Source: Akkermansiaceae bacterium (GTDB lineage: Bacteria > Verrucomicrobiota > Verrucomicrobiia > Verrucomicrobiales > Akkermansiaceae). From it: a DNA stretch of 64,000 nucleotides. The position numbers and the translations under genes were made by a program. Of the stretch, positions 30,843 to 40,559 are shown one piece after another (position 1 is the stretch's first letter; each line of letters opens with the position of its first letter). The stretch spans positions 20,836-84,835 of the forward strand of contig JANXMQ010000022.1 in the NCBI GenBank assembly GCA_025354565.1, read 5' to 3'. Below the pieces are notes generated by a model. It was not told where the DNA came from, searched no databases, and worked only from the letters and a program-made list of their open reading frames with translations.

Positions 30843-31448
30843 ATGGAGGCTGATCCTGTTCCCAATCCGGCTGAGGCAAGCGACTATGATTTCGCCTTGA
30901 TGGAGGAAATCGGCGCGGGGGATCACGCTGCATTCCGACGGCTGGTCGAGCGCCACCAGCACGCAGTCATCGGCACGGTGGCGAAGATGTTAGGCAATGC
31001 GGCCGAGGCGGAAGACATTGCGCAACAGGTGTTCCTGCGGATTTGGAAGAACGCGAAACGCTACCGACCGGAAGCGAAGTTCACGACCTATCTGTTCACC
31101 ATCACCCGGAATCTGGTCTTCAATGAAACCCGCCGCCGCAGCCGGAAAAAAGAGGTTTCCGCAGACGAGCGCGAGGAGACTTCCCACCAGTTGATCGAGG
31201 CGAATCCTGACCGCCAACCGGACGCCGAACTGCTCCAGGCGGAACTCCAGCAAGCGGTGGATGACGCCATCGCCGCACTGCCGGAAGCCCAGCGGATGGC
31301 GGTCGTGCTGCGGCGCTATGAGCAGCTCTCTTATGAGGAAATCGCCGTGGTGCTCAAGCTCTCGGTGTCCGCCGTCAAGAGCCTGCTATTCCGGGCACGG
31401 ACCACGCTGCGGGAATCGTTGAGTGGGTATTTGAAGGACTCGGACTGA
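30843..31448 (+). CDS. ECF-type RNA polymerase sigma factor
   Basis: HAAFRRLVERHQHAVIGTVAKMLGNAAEAEDIAQQVFLRIWKNAKRYRPEAKFTTYLFTITRNLVFNETRRR; region 4 AQRMAVVLRRYEQLSYEEIAVVLKLSVSAVKSLLFRARTTLRE. Confidence 0.95.
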   Translation: MEADPVPNPAEASDYDFALMEEIGAGDHAAFRRLVERHQHAVIGTVAKMLGNAAEAEDIAQQVFLRIWKNAKRYRPEAKFTTYLFTITRNLVFNETRRRSRKKEVSADEREETSHQLIEANPDRQPDAELLQAELQQAVDDAIAALPEAQRMAVVLRRYEQLSYEEIAVVLKLSVSAVKSLLFRARTTLRESLSGYLKDSD

Positions 31449-31464
31449 GCGTGCGCTCTCCGTT

Positions 31465-33141
31465 TCACCGCGAGTGCTGGATCGCCTCACAAACGGCGGG
31501 GAAAATCTGGCGCTTGCGGCTGACCACGCCGGGCGCGTGGAACAGCGATTGGTCGATGCGCTCGAAGGGCAGTTTCGCCAGCGCGGATTCTTGGCCGACG
31601 GCGAGGATCATGCTGTGATGCAGTGCCACATCGGTCACGGCGAGCACGGCGAGATCGTACTTCTGGTGACTGAATAAGTCCCGCAGTGCGACTTCCAAAT
31701 CCTCCCGCCGCGCGGCGAAACCATGGAGGTCGCGCTCCTCCACTTGGGAAATGCTGACCGTCAGCCCCTGCTCCGTGAACTCCTTGCGGTCGGCATTGAG
31801 AATTTCATCCGGCGTGCCGTTGGCAATCAACGAGCCGACGCCGAAGAACTCGTCAGTGAATTTCTTGGGGTCCACCCCTGCCACGCCGCTGAGCCAAGTG
31901 AGCATCTCGCGGTCGAGCAAGGTGGTGGTCGGCGAGGTCAAGCACAGCGTGTCCGAGACGATCCCGGCGCACAGGCACATGGCCACGCTCGGCGAGGGCA
32001 TCAGGCCACGGTGGAAAAATTTCCGGCCCACGAGCGTGCAGGTCGAGCCGACGGGTTCGTTCAAATAACGGATTGGCTCGCGGGAAACGAGGTCACCCGC
32101 GAGGCGGTGGTGGTCGATGACTTCGGTGATTTCCGCCTCCTCGATGCCATTGACGGCTTGGGCGTATTCGTTGTGATCGACCAGGGCGAGGCGGATCCGT
32201 GGGGGATCGACGAGGTCGGATTTTGCGATCACACCGACCATTTTCGCGCCGCTGTTTTCGACCACGGGAAACAAGTCCTGATCCACGGCGGCCAGGCGTT
32301 TGCGCAGGCGGGAAATCGGCTCGACGGCACCCACCGTGATGAAATTTTTCTCCATGACATGCTGCACCGTGCGGGAGCAGCGGATCAGGGTCGAGGCACT
32401 GGCGGTGTCCTGATGGCAGATCAGAACGACCACGCCTCTGCGGGCGGCGTAGGCGGAAAGCTCGTCGGAGACGGGATTGTCGCCAGTCACAAGTAGGGCG
32501 CGGGCCCCGTGGTCGATGGCGTAGCGCTGGACGATCGGGCGGTCGCCGCAGATCACGAGAAATCTTCCGACATTTCCATCCTTGATGGCCTCCTTCAATC
32601 GGCGGTCCACGGTGCTCTGGGAGGACGCGCCGACGAGTAGGATCAGGTCTTCCTCCAGCTCCGGCGGCGGCAGTTCGGCACCGAGGCTGCGGGCTTCAAG
32701 CGTGTCCGCGAGTTTGGCCAAGGAGACATGGATGGTCCGCACGCTGAGGCCCTCGGTGTCTGCAGGTAGTAGCAGTTTGAGCAGATCAAAATAACGCAGG
32801 ATGCCGCAGAGATTGCCCTCGTCATCCTCGACCGGCACACAGCGAATCTCGGCGGTGAGCATCCGCCGATAGGCTGTTAGGAAGGTGTCGGCCACGTTCA
32901 CCTTGATGACTTTGCGGTGGCAGATCATGCCGGTATTCACCCGCACATCGGTGAGCATCATCGGTGCTTCCAGGCCTGCACGTTCCAGCACCCACTTCGT
33001 CCGTTGGGAAATCTCTCCGCAGCGCGCGGCGACGGAATTCGGTTCCTCGCCCACGGCCCGGAGCAAGGCAGCGTAGCCGATGGCCGAGCAGATCGCGTCG
33101 GTATCCGGGTTCTTGTGGCCAATGACGTAGAAGGGAGACAT
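31465..33141 (-). CDS. Manganese-dependent inorganic pyrophosphatase (DHH/DHHA2) with internal CBS + DRTGG-like regulatory domains
   Basis: YVIGHKNPDTDAICSAIGYAAL, ALVDHNEYAQA, EVIDHHRL; long insertion with CBS motifs; start chosen at MSPFYV. Confidence 0.9.
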   Translation of the reverse strand: MSPFYVIGHKNPDTDAICSAIGYAALLRAVGEEPNSVAARCGEISQRTKWVLERAGLEAPMMLTDVRVNTGMICHRKVIKVNVADTFLTAYRRMLTAEIRCVPVEDDEGNLCGILRYFDLLKLLLPADTEGLSVRTIHVSLAKLADTLEARSLGAELPPPELEEDLILLVGASSQSTVDRRLKEAIKDGNVGRFLVICGDRPIVQRYAIDHGARALLVTGDNPVSDELSAYAARRGVVVLICHQDTASASTLIRCSRTVQHVMEKNFITVGAVEPISRLRKRLAAVDQDLFPVVENSGAKMVGVIAKSDLVDPPRIRLALVDHNEYAQAVNGIEEAEITEVIDHHRLAGDLVSREPIRYLNEPVGSTCTLVGRKFFHRGLMPSPSVAMCLCAGIVSDTLCLTSPTTTLLDREMLTWLSGVAGVDPKKFTDEFFGVGSLIANGTPDEILNADRKEFTEQGLTVSISQVEERDLHGFAARREDLEVALRDLFSHQKYDLAVLAVTDVALHHSMILAVGQESALAKLPFERIDQSLFHAPGVVSRKRQIFPAVCEAIQHSR

Positions 33142-33297
33142 GGGTGGGGTGGACGGTCTATTTCCTAAACTGTCTGACGAAGATAGAGGGAAGCGGACGG
33201 ACATCAAGCGACTTCCGAAAAGGAGTTGCGGAGCCTCACTCAACGATACGCCATCAACTCCCCGTTCTTGCTGGGAACGCGGATTATCAGTCCCGGA

Positions 33298-34677
33298 CTA
33301 CGGTTTCGGCTCTGGCACGTATTTCAAACGCGAGGCCACATCGGGCGAGAGATTCGCGGTGGCCAGCCAGCCTTGCAGGGCGGATGAATCGTATTGGCCC
33401 CAGCGGTTCAGCACGCGGACGAGAGCGGCTTGGCTGCGCGCCGGATCAGCGATCTGGCGGGTCATGGAAATGGCATCGAGCGGCTGGGATTCCACCAGCA
33501 CGGTGGAGGCCACGCCGCGCAAGTGATCGGCATCGGCCCCGGCGGGCTGGCTATTCACCCAAGACGTGAGATCGGTTGGGGAAACTGCGGCCCAGGTGAG
33601 AACGGCGTCATTGTAGGCGGTTTTCTTTTCTGGGGAATCAGGCAGAGCCCGCGTCCAGGCGATGGCGTTTTGCGGATCGATGCCGGCCCAGGTGGTGGCG
33701 GTCGATTGGATCGCTTGGGCCCGGGCGAGGCCAGGAGCCATGCCAACTGCCCAATCTGCGGCAGTTTTAGGATCATGTGCGGCCCACAGCGCGGTGAGAG
33801 TGCCAGCGGAAAGGGCCTGGGTGTCACCGGTCAATTTTCCGACCCATTGGGATGCGGCCTGCGGGTCCTGATTTCCCCAAGCACCGATGAGGGCCTGCGC
33901 CACGTCACCGCCGCCGGGTTTGTCGAGCTGTTGGTTGACCCATTTCACCGCGTCGTCCACGGATTGTGCGTACCATGCGGCGGCGAGCGTTTCCATCGCG
34001 CCGGTTTTGTTATCCCCGGATGCCAGGGAATCGATCCACTTGGAGGCCCCGCTGGGATCCTTGTCCGCCCAGATGCCGACGAGCGCTTCGGTGGCACCGG
34101 ATGAGAGAGCCCCATTCGGCAATGACGAAACCCATGCGGCCGCGGCGGCCGGGTTGCTATCCGCCCATTCGCGGGTGATGGCGGTGAAGGCGTCTGCGGC
34201 GAGCGGGCCGTGCAGGTTGGTGGTGGCCCATTTCGAGGCTCCCTCGGGATCGACGGCGGCCCAACCGGCGCAAGCTGCGGCATAGGCATCCCGCTGCAAA
34301 CTTCCGGCAGGCAGCGAGGATGCCAATTCCATGGCCTTGAGTGGCTCCGTTCGGGCCAATTCCCGCAGCAGTCCGTCGATGAAAGCGGTGCGTTCCTCCA
34401 GATTCGTCATGGCCATAGCATCCAGCCATGCGGCCTGAGGATCCTTGTGAGCGGCCTTGCTGCCTTGTTCCTGGAACGAGTCCTTGCCATGAAGATTCGC
34501 CGTGGCCGAGTGACCCGCTCCGGCAGCGGGATGCAAGGGATGCTGACCCGTTGTTTGTCCGGCGAGTCCGGGCTGTCTGCTAGATCCAAACGACAGCCAT
34601 GCGATTTGTGCGAGTCCGGCTCCGAGAAGCAAACCGGACAAGATCGATGCAGCGGGGTGAAGCGGGAAAAATTTCAT
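33298..34677 (-). CDS. Membrane-anchored WAxxDPxxA(xx)W-repeat protein (paralogue 1)
   Basis: N-terminal TM; repeated GWAAVDPEGASKWA, EWADSNPAAAAAWV, IWADKDPSGASKWI, AWGNQDPQAASQWV, LWAAHDPKTAADWA, TWAGIDPQNAIAWT. Confidence 0.75.
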   Translation of the reverse strand: MKFFPLHPAASILSGLLLGAGLAQIAWLSFGSSRQPGLAGQTTGQHPLHPAAGAGHSATANLHGKDSFQEQGSKAAHKDPQAAWLDAMAMTNLEERTAFIDGLLRELARTEPLKAMELASSLPAGSLQRDAYAAACAGWAAVDPEGASKWATTNLHGPLAADAFTAITREWADSNPAAAAAWVSSLPNGALSSGATEALVGIWADKDPSGASKWIDSLASGDNKTGAMETLAAAWYAQSVDDAVKWVNQQLDKPGGGDVAQALIGAWGNQDPQAASQWVGKLTGDTQALSAGTLTALWAAHDPKTAADWAVGMAPGLARAQAIQSTATTWAGIDPQNAIAWTRALPDSPEKKTAYNDAVLTWAAVSPTDLTSWVNSQPAGADADHLRGVASTVLVESQPLDAISMTRQIADPARSQAALVRVLNRWGQYDSSALQGWLATANLSPDVASRLKYVPEPKP

Positions 34678-34703
34678 GGGAGTTCAAGCTAAGTGAGGCT
34701 GCT

Positions 34704-36074
34704 TCAGGGCCGGGGTGGGATAATTTTTACATGGGCGAGCACTTCTGGCGGTGGGTGGTTCGCGGTGATCCAGCTCTGAGCGGCGGCGGGATCAGAATTG
34801 CCCCAGCGGTTCAGCACATGGGCAAGGGCTGTCTGCCGGGCTGCCGGATCGCCGATCAGACCGGTCATGGCGATGGCATCGAGCGGCTTGGATTCCACCA
34901 GTACGCCGGACGCGAGGCCGCGCAGGTAGTCGGCATCCGCACCGGCCGGCTGGGTGTTGATCCATGCGGTGAGGTCGCTTGGGGAAACGCTTGTCCAAGT
35001 TCGCACGGCATTGTCAAAGGCCTCTTGTTTCGTAGTGGAATCGGCCATAGACCTAGCCCATTCCACGGCGGCCCGTGGCTCGGTGGCGGCCCAGGTTTGG
35101 GCGATGTAGGGGACTGATTGCGTGCGGATGACGCCATCTGGGAATGATGCCGCCCAATCGGCTGCCATCTTGGGATCGCTGGCGACCCAGAGGTTGAGCA
35201 ACATGTTGACGGAGGAAGCCTGCAAGTCGCCTGATAGAGACATCACCCACTTGGCGGCGGTAGCGGGGTCTTGGGTGCCGAGGACGTTAATCAACGCCTC
35301 TGCCACGTCCTTGCCGCCGGGTTTGTCGATCTGCCGGTCTGCCCATTCCATCGCTGCGCTGGGAGATTGGGCGCCCCAGGCGGCGGCGAGGATTTCCATG
35401 GCACCGGTCTTGCGGTCACCGGCGGCCATCGACTCGATCCATTTCGCGGCGGCGGTGGGATCTTTTGCCGCCCATGAGGAAACGAGCGCGGATTGGGGAC
35501 CCTCGGAGAGCAGTCCGGTGGGCAAGGTGGAGATCCAGGCAGCGGCGGCGGCCGGATCCGCGTCCGCCCATTCCCGGACGATCATGCCGAAGGCCTCGGT
35601 GGCTTGCGGTCCCTTGAGGTTCGTGGTGGCCCACTGGGATGCGGCGGCAGGATCGACGGACGCCCAGCCTGCGCAGGCGGCGTCATAACTTTCCTTCCTG
35701 AGCCGCCCAGCGGGCAGAGAGTCGGCCATGGTCATCGCGGCCATCGGGTCCGTTTTTGCCAATTCGCGCAACAGGCCGCTGACGAATGCAAGGCGCTCGG
35801 CAAAGCTTGTCATGCCCATGGATTTTTTCCAAGCCGCCTGAGGATCCTTGTCCGCAGCCAGGCGGCCTTTTGTCTCAAACAACTCACTGCCGTGCAGGTT
35901 CGTGCGGGGCGTATGCGGGGACTTCACGGTGGCGTAATGGCCAAGGTGGCCGCTGTCGGATTCCGCAGCGTCCTGTTTTACGGGCTGGAGAAACCAGATG
36001 GAACTCACGATCCCGGCACCGATCAGCGTTCCCACACCAAGCCATGCGATTTGGGGTCGGGAATGGGCTTTCAT
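34704..36074 (-). CDS. Membrane-anchored WAxxDPxxA-repeat protein (paralogue 2)
   Basis: GWASVDPAAASQWA, EWADADPAAAAAWI, SWAAKDPTAAAKWI, LWVASDPKMAADWA, TWAATEPRAAVEWA; strongly similar to 33298..34677. Confidence 0.75.
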   Translation of the reverse strand: MKAHSRPQIAWLGVGTLIGAGIVSSIWFLQPVKQDAAESDSGHLGHYATVKSPHTPRTNLHGSELFETKGRLAADKDPQAAWKKSMGMTSFAERLAFVSGLLRELAKTDPMAAMTMADSLPAGRLRKESYDAACAGWASVDPAAASQWATTNLKGPQATEAFGMIVREWADADPAAAAAWISTLPTGLLSEGPQSALVSSWAAKDPTAAAKWIESMAAGDRKTGAMEILAAAWGAQSPSAAMEWADRQIDKPGGKDVAEALINVLGTQDPATAAKWVMSLSGDLQASSVNMLLNLWVASDPKMAADWAASFPDGVIRTQSVPYIAQTWAATEPRAAVEWARSMADSTTKQEAFDNAVRTWTSVSPSDLTAWINTQPAGADADYLRGLASGVLVESKPLDAIAMTGLIGDPAARQTALAHVLNRWGNSDPAAAQSWITANHPPPEVLAHVKIIPPRP

Positions 36075-36161
36075 GATAAATGCAGTGATGAGTTAAGAAA
36101 AAACCGAGGTTCCCGCAACTGCAAGAACCCCGGCAATTAAGATTTTCAGGATGCTCGAGGC

Positions 36162-36869
36162 TTAGTTTTCACCGCCGCCGCCACCGCCGTTGTCGCCGTT
36201 GTCGTCGAGGCCGTCGCCGTTGGCATCGGAATCGTCAACATTGACAACGCCGTCGCCGTCTTCGTCCGTGTCGTCGGCATTGACCAAGCCGTCGCCATCA
36301 ATGTCATCATCGGTAGCATTGTCTTGGCCATCGCCGTCCACGTCCGTGTCTGTCGCGTTGGTTACGCCATCGCCATCCACATCGGTGTCGGTGCTGTTGT
36401 CCACGCTATCGCCGTCCACGTCGCTGTCGGTGGTATCGGAAACGGCATCGCCGTCGATGTCGGTTTCCAAATCTGAAACGTCCTTCAAGCCATCGCCGTC
36501 GATGTCCTGCTCCAGCGCGGAGTCGTCCGCGACGCCGTCACCGTCGATGTCCAACTCGGCATCCGAGGTATCGGGCAAGCCATCGGCATCGATGTCAAGT
36601 TCGGCGGGAGCGCCGTTAGCGAGAGCATCGCCGATGTGCTTGCCCTTGAAGGGGCCGGAAACGGCGACGCCGCCGTCCACGTTGCGATCTTGGCCGTTGA
36701 GTTTGCCATCGCCGTCCACGTCCGCATCGGAGATGTTCGGGATGCCGTCGCCATCGAGGTCGCGCAGGGCGCTGGCCTGGACACGGCCGAAGCCGAGACC
36801 CGCCACCATGGTGGTTGCGATTGCCATGCCTCTCAGGGCATGGAACTTATTGAGTTGATTGATTTTCAT
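36162..36869 (-). CDS. Thrombospondin type-3-like Ca2+-binding repeat protein
   Basis: Signal-like N-terminus and tandem DxDGDGxxDxxD units (DLDGDGIPNISDADVDGDGKLNGQD...DVDGDGVTNATDTDVDGDGQDNATDDDIDGDG). Confidence 0.85.
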   Translation of the reverse strand: MKINQLNKFHALRGMAIATTMVAGLGFGRVQASALRDLDGDGIPNISDADVDGDGKLNGQDRNVDGGVAVSGPFKGKHIGDALANGAPAELDIDADGLPDTSDAELDIDGDGVADDSALEQDIDGDGLKDVSDLETDIDGDAVSDTTDSDVDGDSVDNSTDTDVDGDGVTNATDTDVDGDGQDNATDDDIDGDGLVNADDTDEDGDGVVNVDDSDANGDGLDDNGDNGGGGGGEN

Positions 36870-37038
36870 AACTTAGTGGTGTGGTGTGTTTTTGGTTTGG
36901 TTTGCGCACAAGGGAACTTGCGCTTGAAACTCATTTCGCACAAATTATCGTGCTGCACAATAAACAAATCGTAACAACCTTGAAATAATCGCCACGCGAT
37001 CACGTAAGGCCGATGACACCGTCATTTTAGCACGGGCA

Positions 37039-38277
37039 TCACTCTTCCAGCATCTTTCCGGCAGTGGCGGCGTCGATGGGGTGGAAGTCTGGGTTCATGC
37101 TCAGGGCTTGGTTGAAACAGCGGCGGGCAGCTTCGGGGTGCTTGAGAGCGACCTCGATCATGCCGGCGTGGAATTGCATTTCCGAGTCCGGGGTTTTCCA
37201 TTTCATGGCTTGCCGGATCATGCGTCGGGCTTCTTCGGGTTGGCCGGATTTTAGCAGACACCAGGCGAGGGTATCGGCGACGTTGACGTTTTTGTAAACC
37301 TCGTAGGCGGTGCGGGCTTCCTTGAGGGCGGTCTCGAGTTCGCGGTCGTGGTCGGCATAAAAGCGGGCGAGAAGGGCGCTGTTCGGGTGGGGATACTGGC
37401 GGTGGAATGAGATTAGGCGGTCGGATTGATCCTGGGATTTCTGTTCCTGACCGGTGAGGTGATAGAGATCGACGAGCGCGGCCATGGCCTCGTGGTTGGG
37501 GGTGATGCTGGCGGATTTTTCGTAGAGTTCGATGGCCTTGGGGTAGTCCTTTTTAGCGGCATGGATGCGGGCAAGCGTGGCGAGGATGCGGGGGTTTTCC
37601 GGGGCGGCGGCGAGGGCTTGGGTGGCGAGGGCTTCTGCCGGGGGGATGGCCCCGGATTGGAAATTCATGATCGCGAGCTCGGCCTGGCACCAGGCGGCGT
37701 TCTCGGGGTGGGGGCCACCGGCTTTGATGGCCTGTTGCATGAGGGCGCGACCGCGAGTGATGTCGCCGGTGAGCCAGAGCAAATGCCCAGCGCGGCTCAG
37801 AGTTGAGAGGTCTGAGCGGGATTGGAGGGCGACTTGGTATTGGTCGAAGGCCTCGTCGTAGTTGCCGAGTTCTACCGCGCCATCGCCGATGAGCGAGTGG
37901 GCATCGACTTGATGCGGGTCCATGGCGAGGGCTTTTTCCGACCATTGTCTGCCAGCGGTGAAATTGTGTTCGGAATTTTTCACCCAGGCCATACCGACGA
38001 TGGCATCAAGATTGTCCGGCTGGATCGAGAGGGCTTTACTAAAGGCGGCGGAGGCCGGGGCGAAGTCTTGCCCGACAGTGTTGCGGGCCTGCTGCATGAG
38101 GGAGTTGCCGAGATTTACCCAGGTCTGCGGGCTGGCCGCTTTGGGCTTCGCAGGACTTGGCGCTGCGGCGATGACTGGGGTGAGGGCGGAGGCGGATTTC
38201 CCGATTTCCGGGGTCTGGGCGGTGGCGGCTGAGGCACAGGCCGAGGCGATGAATAGGGCAAAGGTGGATGATTTCAT
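37039..38277 (-). CDS. Tetratricopeptide-repeat secreted protein
   Basis: Signal peptide; TPR-like helices (AFSKALSIQPDNLDAIVGMAWVKN, ARRCFNQALSMNPDFHPID). Confidence 0.8.
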   Translation of the reverse strand: MKSSTFALFIASACASAATAQTPEIGKSASALTPVIAAAPSPAKPKAASPQTWVNLGNSLMQQARNTVGQDFAPASAAFSKALSIQPDNLDAIVGMAWVKNSEHNFTAGRQWSEKALAMDPHQVDAHSLIGDGAVELGNYDEAFDQYQVALQSRSDLSTLSRAGHLLWLTGDITRGRALMQQAIKAGGPHPENAAWCQAELAIMNFQSGAIPPAEALATQALAAAPENPRILATLARIHAAKKDYPKAIELYEKSASITPNHEAMAALVDLYHLTGQEQKSQDQSDRLISFHRQYPHPNSALLARFYADHDRELETALKEARTAYEVYKNVNVADTLAWCLLKSGQPEEARRMIRQAMKWKTPDSEMQFHAGMIEVALKHPEAARRCFNQALSMNPDFHPIDAATAGKMLEE

Positions 38278-38341
38278 GTTAGGAAAGGGAAGGCAGGCGG
38301 CATCGGGGGGAGAGATGCCGCCTGCGGGGAGTAGTTAGTTG

Positions 38342-39838
38342 TTACGGAGCTTGGCGTTGGTTCACGGAGGCTCCGGAGTGGGGGGTGCCGAGGTAGGGGA
38401 AGACCTGGTTGTAGAGTTCGTCGTTGGAGTCAACATTGTCGCCGACGACGGTGATCGTGGAGTATGCCGGGCCACTTGCGATGGCGGACAGCGCGATGTC
38501 CACCACGTCGTCGCCGATGCGGCGACCGTTCGGCCAGCCGCCAGTATCGCCCCCCACGACGCTGAGACGGTTGAAACCAGACTGGCCGGGAAGCTTGACC
38601 GGGGCGGTGGTGGTATCGATACGCAAGACGTCGGGAATGAAGATCGCGACGAGGTCCGAGCGATTATCGATCTGGGTCGGCGAGGTGCCATCGGTGCCGA
38701 AGAGGACCTTGTTGATGAGGAAGGCGATTTCGGGGGTCTGGGCGTATTGCTTGAAGGAAGCGGCGTCATTTTCCGGCAGGGTTCTGTTATAGTTGTCCTT
38801 GCCGCGGAGGGCGACGAGCACCTCGTTGAACAGAGGATTGCCCAAACGGTTCACTTGAATCCAGCCACCGCCACTGACGGGACCGGCCTTCGTGCTGCGC
38901 AGGGTCACGGCCTTGCGACTCACCGAGGCATAGATGCCGACGCCGGTTTGCGCCCCGAGTAAGGGACTGGTGTAGGCGACGGGGGTCAATTTCGAGAGCG
39001 GGATTTGCATGGCGTAGGTGAGCACGTTGAAGCCCTTGAAGCCGTCCACGCCGCCGCCATCTTGGCCGAGGCCGTCGTTGGCATTGCCGTTGTTGTCAAT
39101 GATACGGGGATTGAGGAAATCGAATATCCCCGGCGTGTCCGCATAGAATCCGTCATCACGAGGGCCGGCCCAGACGGTGATGCCCGTGCTGAGTTCGGTG
39201 ATCGCTTGCTTGGTCAGGCTGTCGAGATTTGACAACTTGGTGGCACCGGAGATGGCCAGACCGTCTGTCCCGTTGTAGGCCGGGGTGGTGCGGGCACCGA
39301 CGTTCGGTGGAGCGGTGGGCAGGCCACGAGCCTCGAAGATGGGATCTACCTTGTCGGGAACGTGGGTGCTGAAACGGAATGTCTGGGTGAAATTCTGTTT
39401 CCCGTCGCCAATCGTGGTGATCGGCCCGACTTCCGTGCCACGGCCGTAGGAAAGAATGGTGTCGGGATTTTTCACGTCCGTGATGGACGAGAAATTGAAA
39501 TCAAACCGCTTCGTTTCCTTGCCCGTCACCGGATCGGTTATGTGGATGCTATAACGCGCATCGTCGGCGAAACGCTCGTAGATCCCGCCATCGCCGGGTT
39601 CCGAAAACGGTCGGACGGAGACCAAGACGTTGAGGACTTTCACGGTCGGGTCATTGTACTTCGTGCCGATGAAGGCGTAGAGGTCTGTTAGGTTGGCCTG
39701 CGGGTCCTGCTTAATGAGCGGGGCGTCGCTGTGGCTGGATGCCTGCGCCGTGATGGGGCAGACGAAAGCCCCGCAAACGAGCGGGGCGAGCCGGCAAATG
39801 ATTGCGCGGCGGCGTGTTGATGTTGTGTTGTTTTTCAT
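38342..39838 (-). CDS. DUF4331-type secreted protein
   Basis: ASSHSDAPLIKQDPQANLTDLYAFIGTKYNDPTVKVLNVLVSVRPFSEPGDGG...YSIHITDPVTGKETKRFDF...GRRIGDDVVDIALSAIA. Confidence 0.85.
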   Translation of the reverse strand: MKNNTTSTRRRAIICRLAPLVCGAFVCPITAQASSHSDAPLIKQDPQANLTDLYAFIGTKYNDPTVKVLNVLVSVRPFSEPGDGGIYERFADDARYSIHITDPVTGKETKRFDFNFSSITDVKNPDTILSYGRGTEVGPITTIGDGKQNFTQTFRFSTHVPDKVDPIFEARGLPTAPPNVGARTTPAYNGTDGLAISGATKLSNLDSLTKQAITELSTGITVWAGPRDDGFYADTPGIFDFLNPRIIDNNGNANDGLGQDGGGVDGFKGFNVLTYAMQIPLSKLTPVAYTSPLLGAQTGVGIYASVSRKAVTLRSTKAGPVSGGGWIQVNRLGNPLFNEVLVALRGKDNYNRTLPENDAASFKQYAQTPEIAFLINKVLFGTDGTSPTQIDNRSDLVAIFIPDVLRIDTTTAPVKLPGQSGFNRLSVVGGDTGGWPNGRRIGDDVVDIALSAIASGPAYSTITVVGDNVDSNDELYNQVFPYLGTPHSGASVNQRQAP

Positions 39839-40025
39839 GGGATAAGTGGGCTTGGGTTTACATAACAGCGATGTGCGTCATGCACCAAACTTTCAACCGC
39901 ACCATGTCTTGGCCTCTTCTTGCGGTCAAAATCCTGACGGATTCAATTTTGAATAGGGGTATTGCAAATGGGATCAAATTCCCGTTTGTGTCGGCGGTCC
40001 TGCTCGCCAAGGTGCGGGGCGCTGC

Positions 40026-40382
40026 ATGAAATTCTCGATTTACATAATTGCCATGGTAATTCTCGGCCTAGCCATCCACTTGACTAACAGTCATGATGCT
40101 GCCGTGCTAGTACCCTTACCGGCGCAGGCCACCAAGACCCGGCACGCCACCACACCGCCACCGCCCACCCCAAAGGAAGTAATGACGATGGGTCCTGCAG
40201 AATGGGGAAAACGCTTCGACCAAGCACCCACAGCCATCGCTCCGCAAACCCGCAAGTCCATCATCCGAACGGCCGCGGAACTTCAGGAAATTCTCGCCGC
40301 CGGAGCGGATCCGCATGGCGATGATGTACGCGTTTATGTCGATGCGATCCTCGCGCTGGTAGCCAGCCACGGCGACGAGTGA
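40026..40382 (+). CDS. Small hypothetical membrane-anchored protein
   Basis: MKFSIYIIAMVILGLAIHLTNS TM-like N-terminus, Pro-rich linker, helical C-terminal part. Confidence 0.5.
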   Translation: MKFSIYIIAMVILGLAIHLTNSHDAAVLVPLPAQATKTRHATTPPPPTPKEVMTMGPAEWGKRFDQAPTAIAPQTRKSIIRTAAELQEILAAGADPHGDDVRVYVDAILALVASHGDE

Positions 40383-40559
40383 GCGCGCAGATTTTAGAGC
40401 CTGTTTAACGAACTGCTGGGTTGCCGGAGGGAACGATATTTCCTGTCACCGTCAGCACCTGAGCCTGATTCCCCCCCCAAATGGGACGGGTCTTTTGCCA
40501 TGAGCGTGAAAAAAAGTTGATGGATGCCAATACTAATGAAGATTGGATACCTCCTGCCT

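Noticed and set aside
36190-36858. Long + strand ORF (222 aa, Ser/Pro-rich)
   Set aside because: Antisense artefact of the D/G-rich type-3 repeat gene on the minus strand; low-complexity SPSTSVS translation
39802-40029. 75-aa plus-strand ORF
   Set aside because: Overlaps the DUF4331 gene start and promoter region; no domain or coding signal
40471-40478. Poly-C run as a phase-variation switch for the LysR gene
   Set aside because: Only 8 C and lies outside any supported coding frame; too short and too far from a visible promoter to claim
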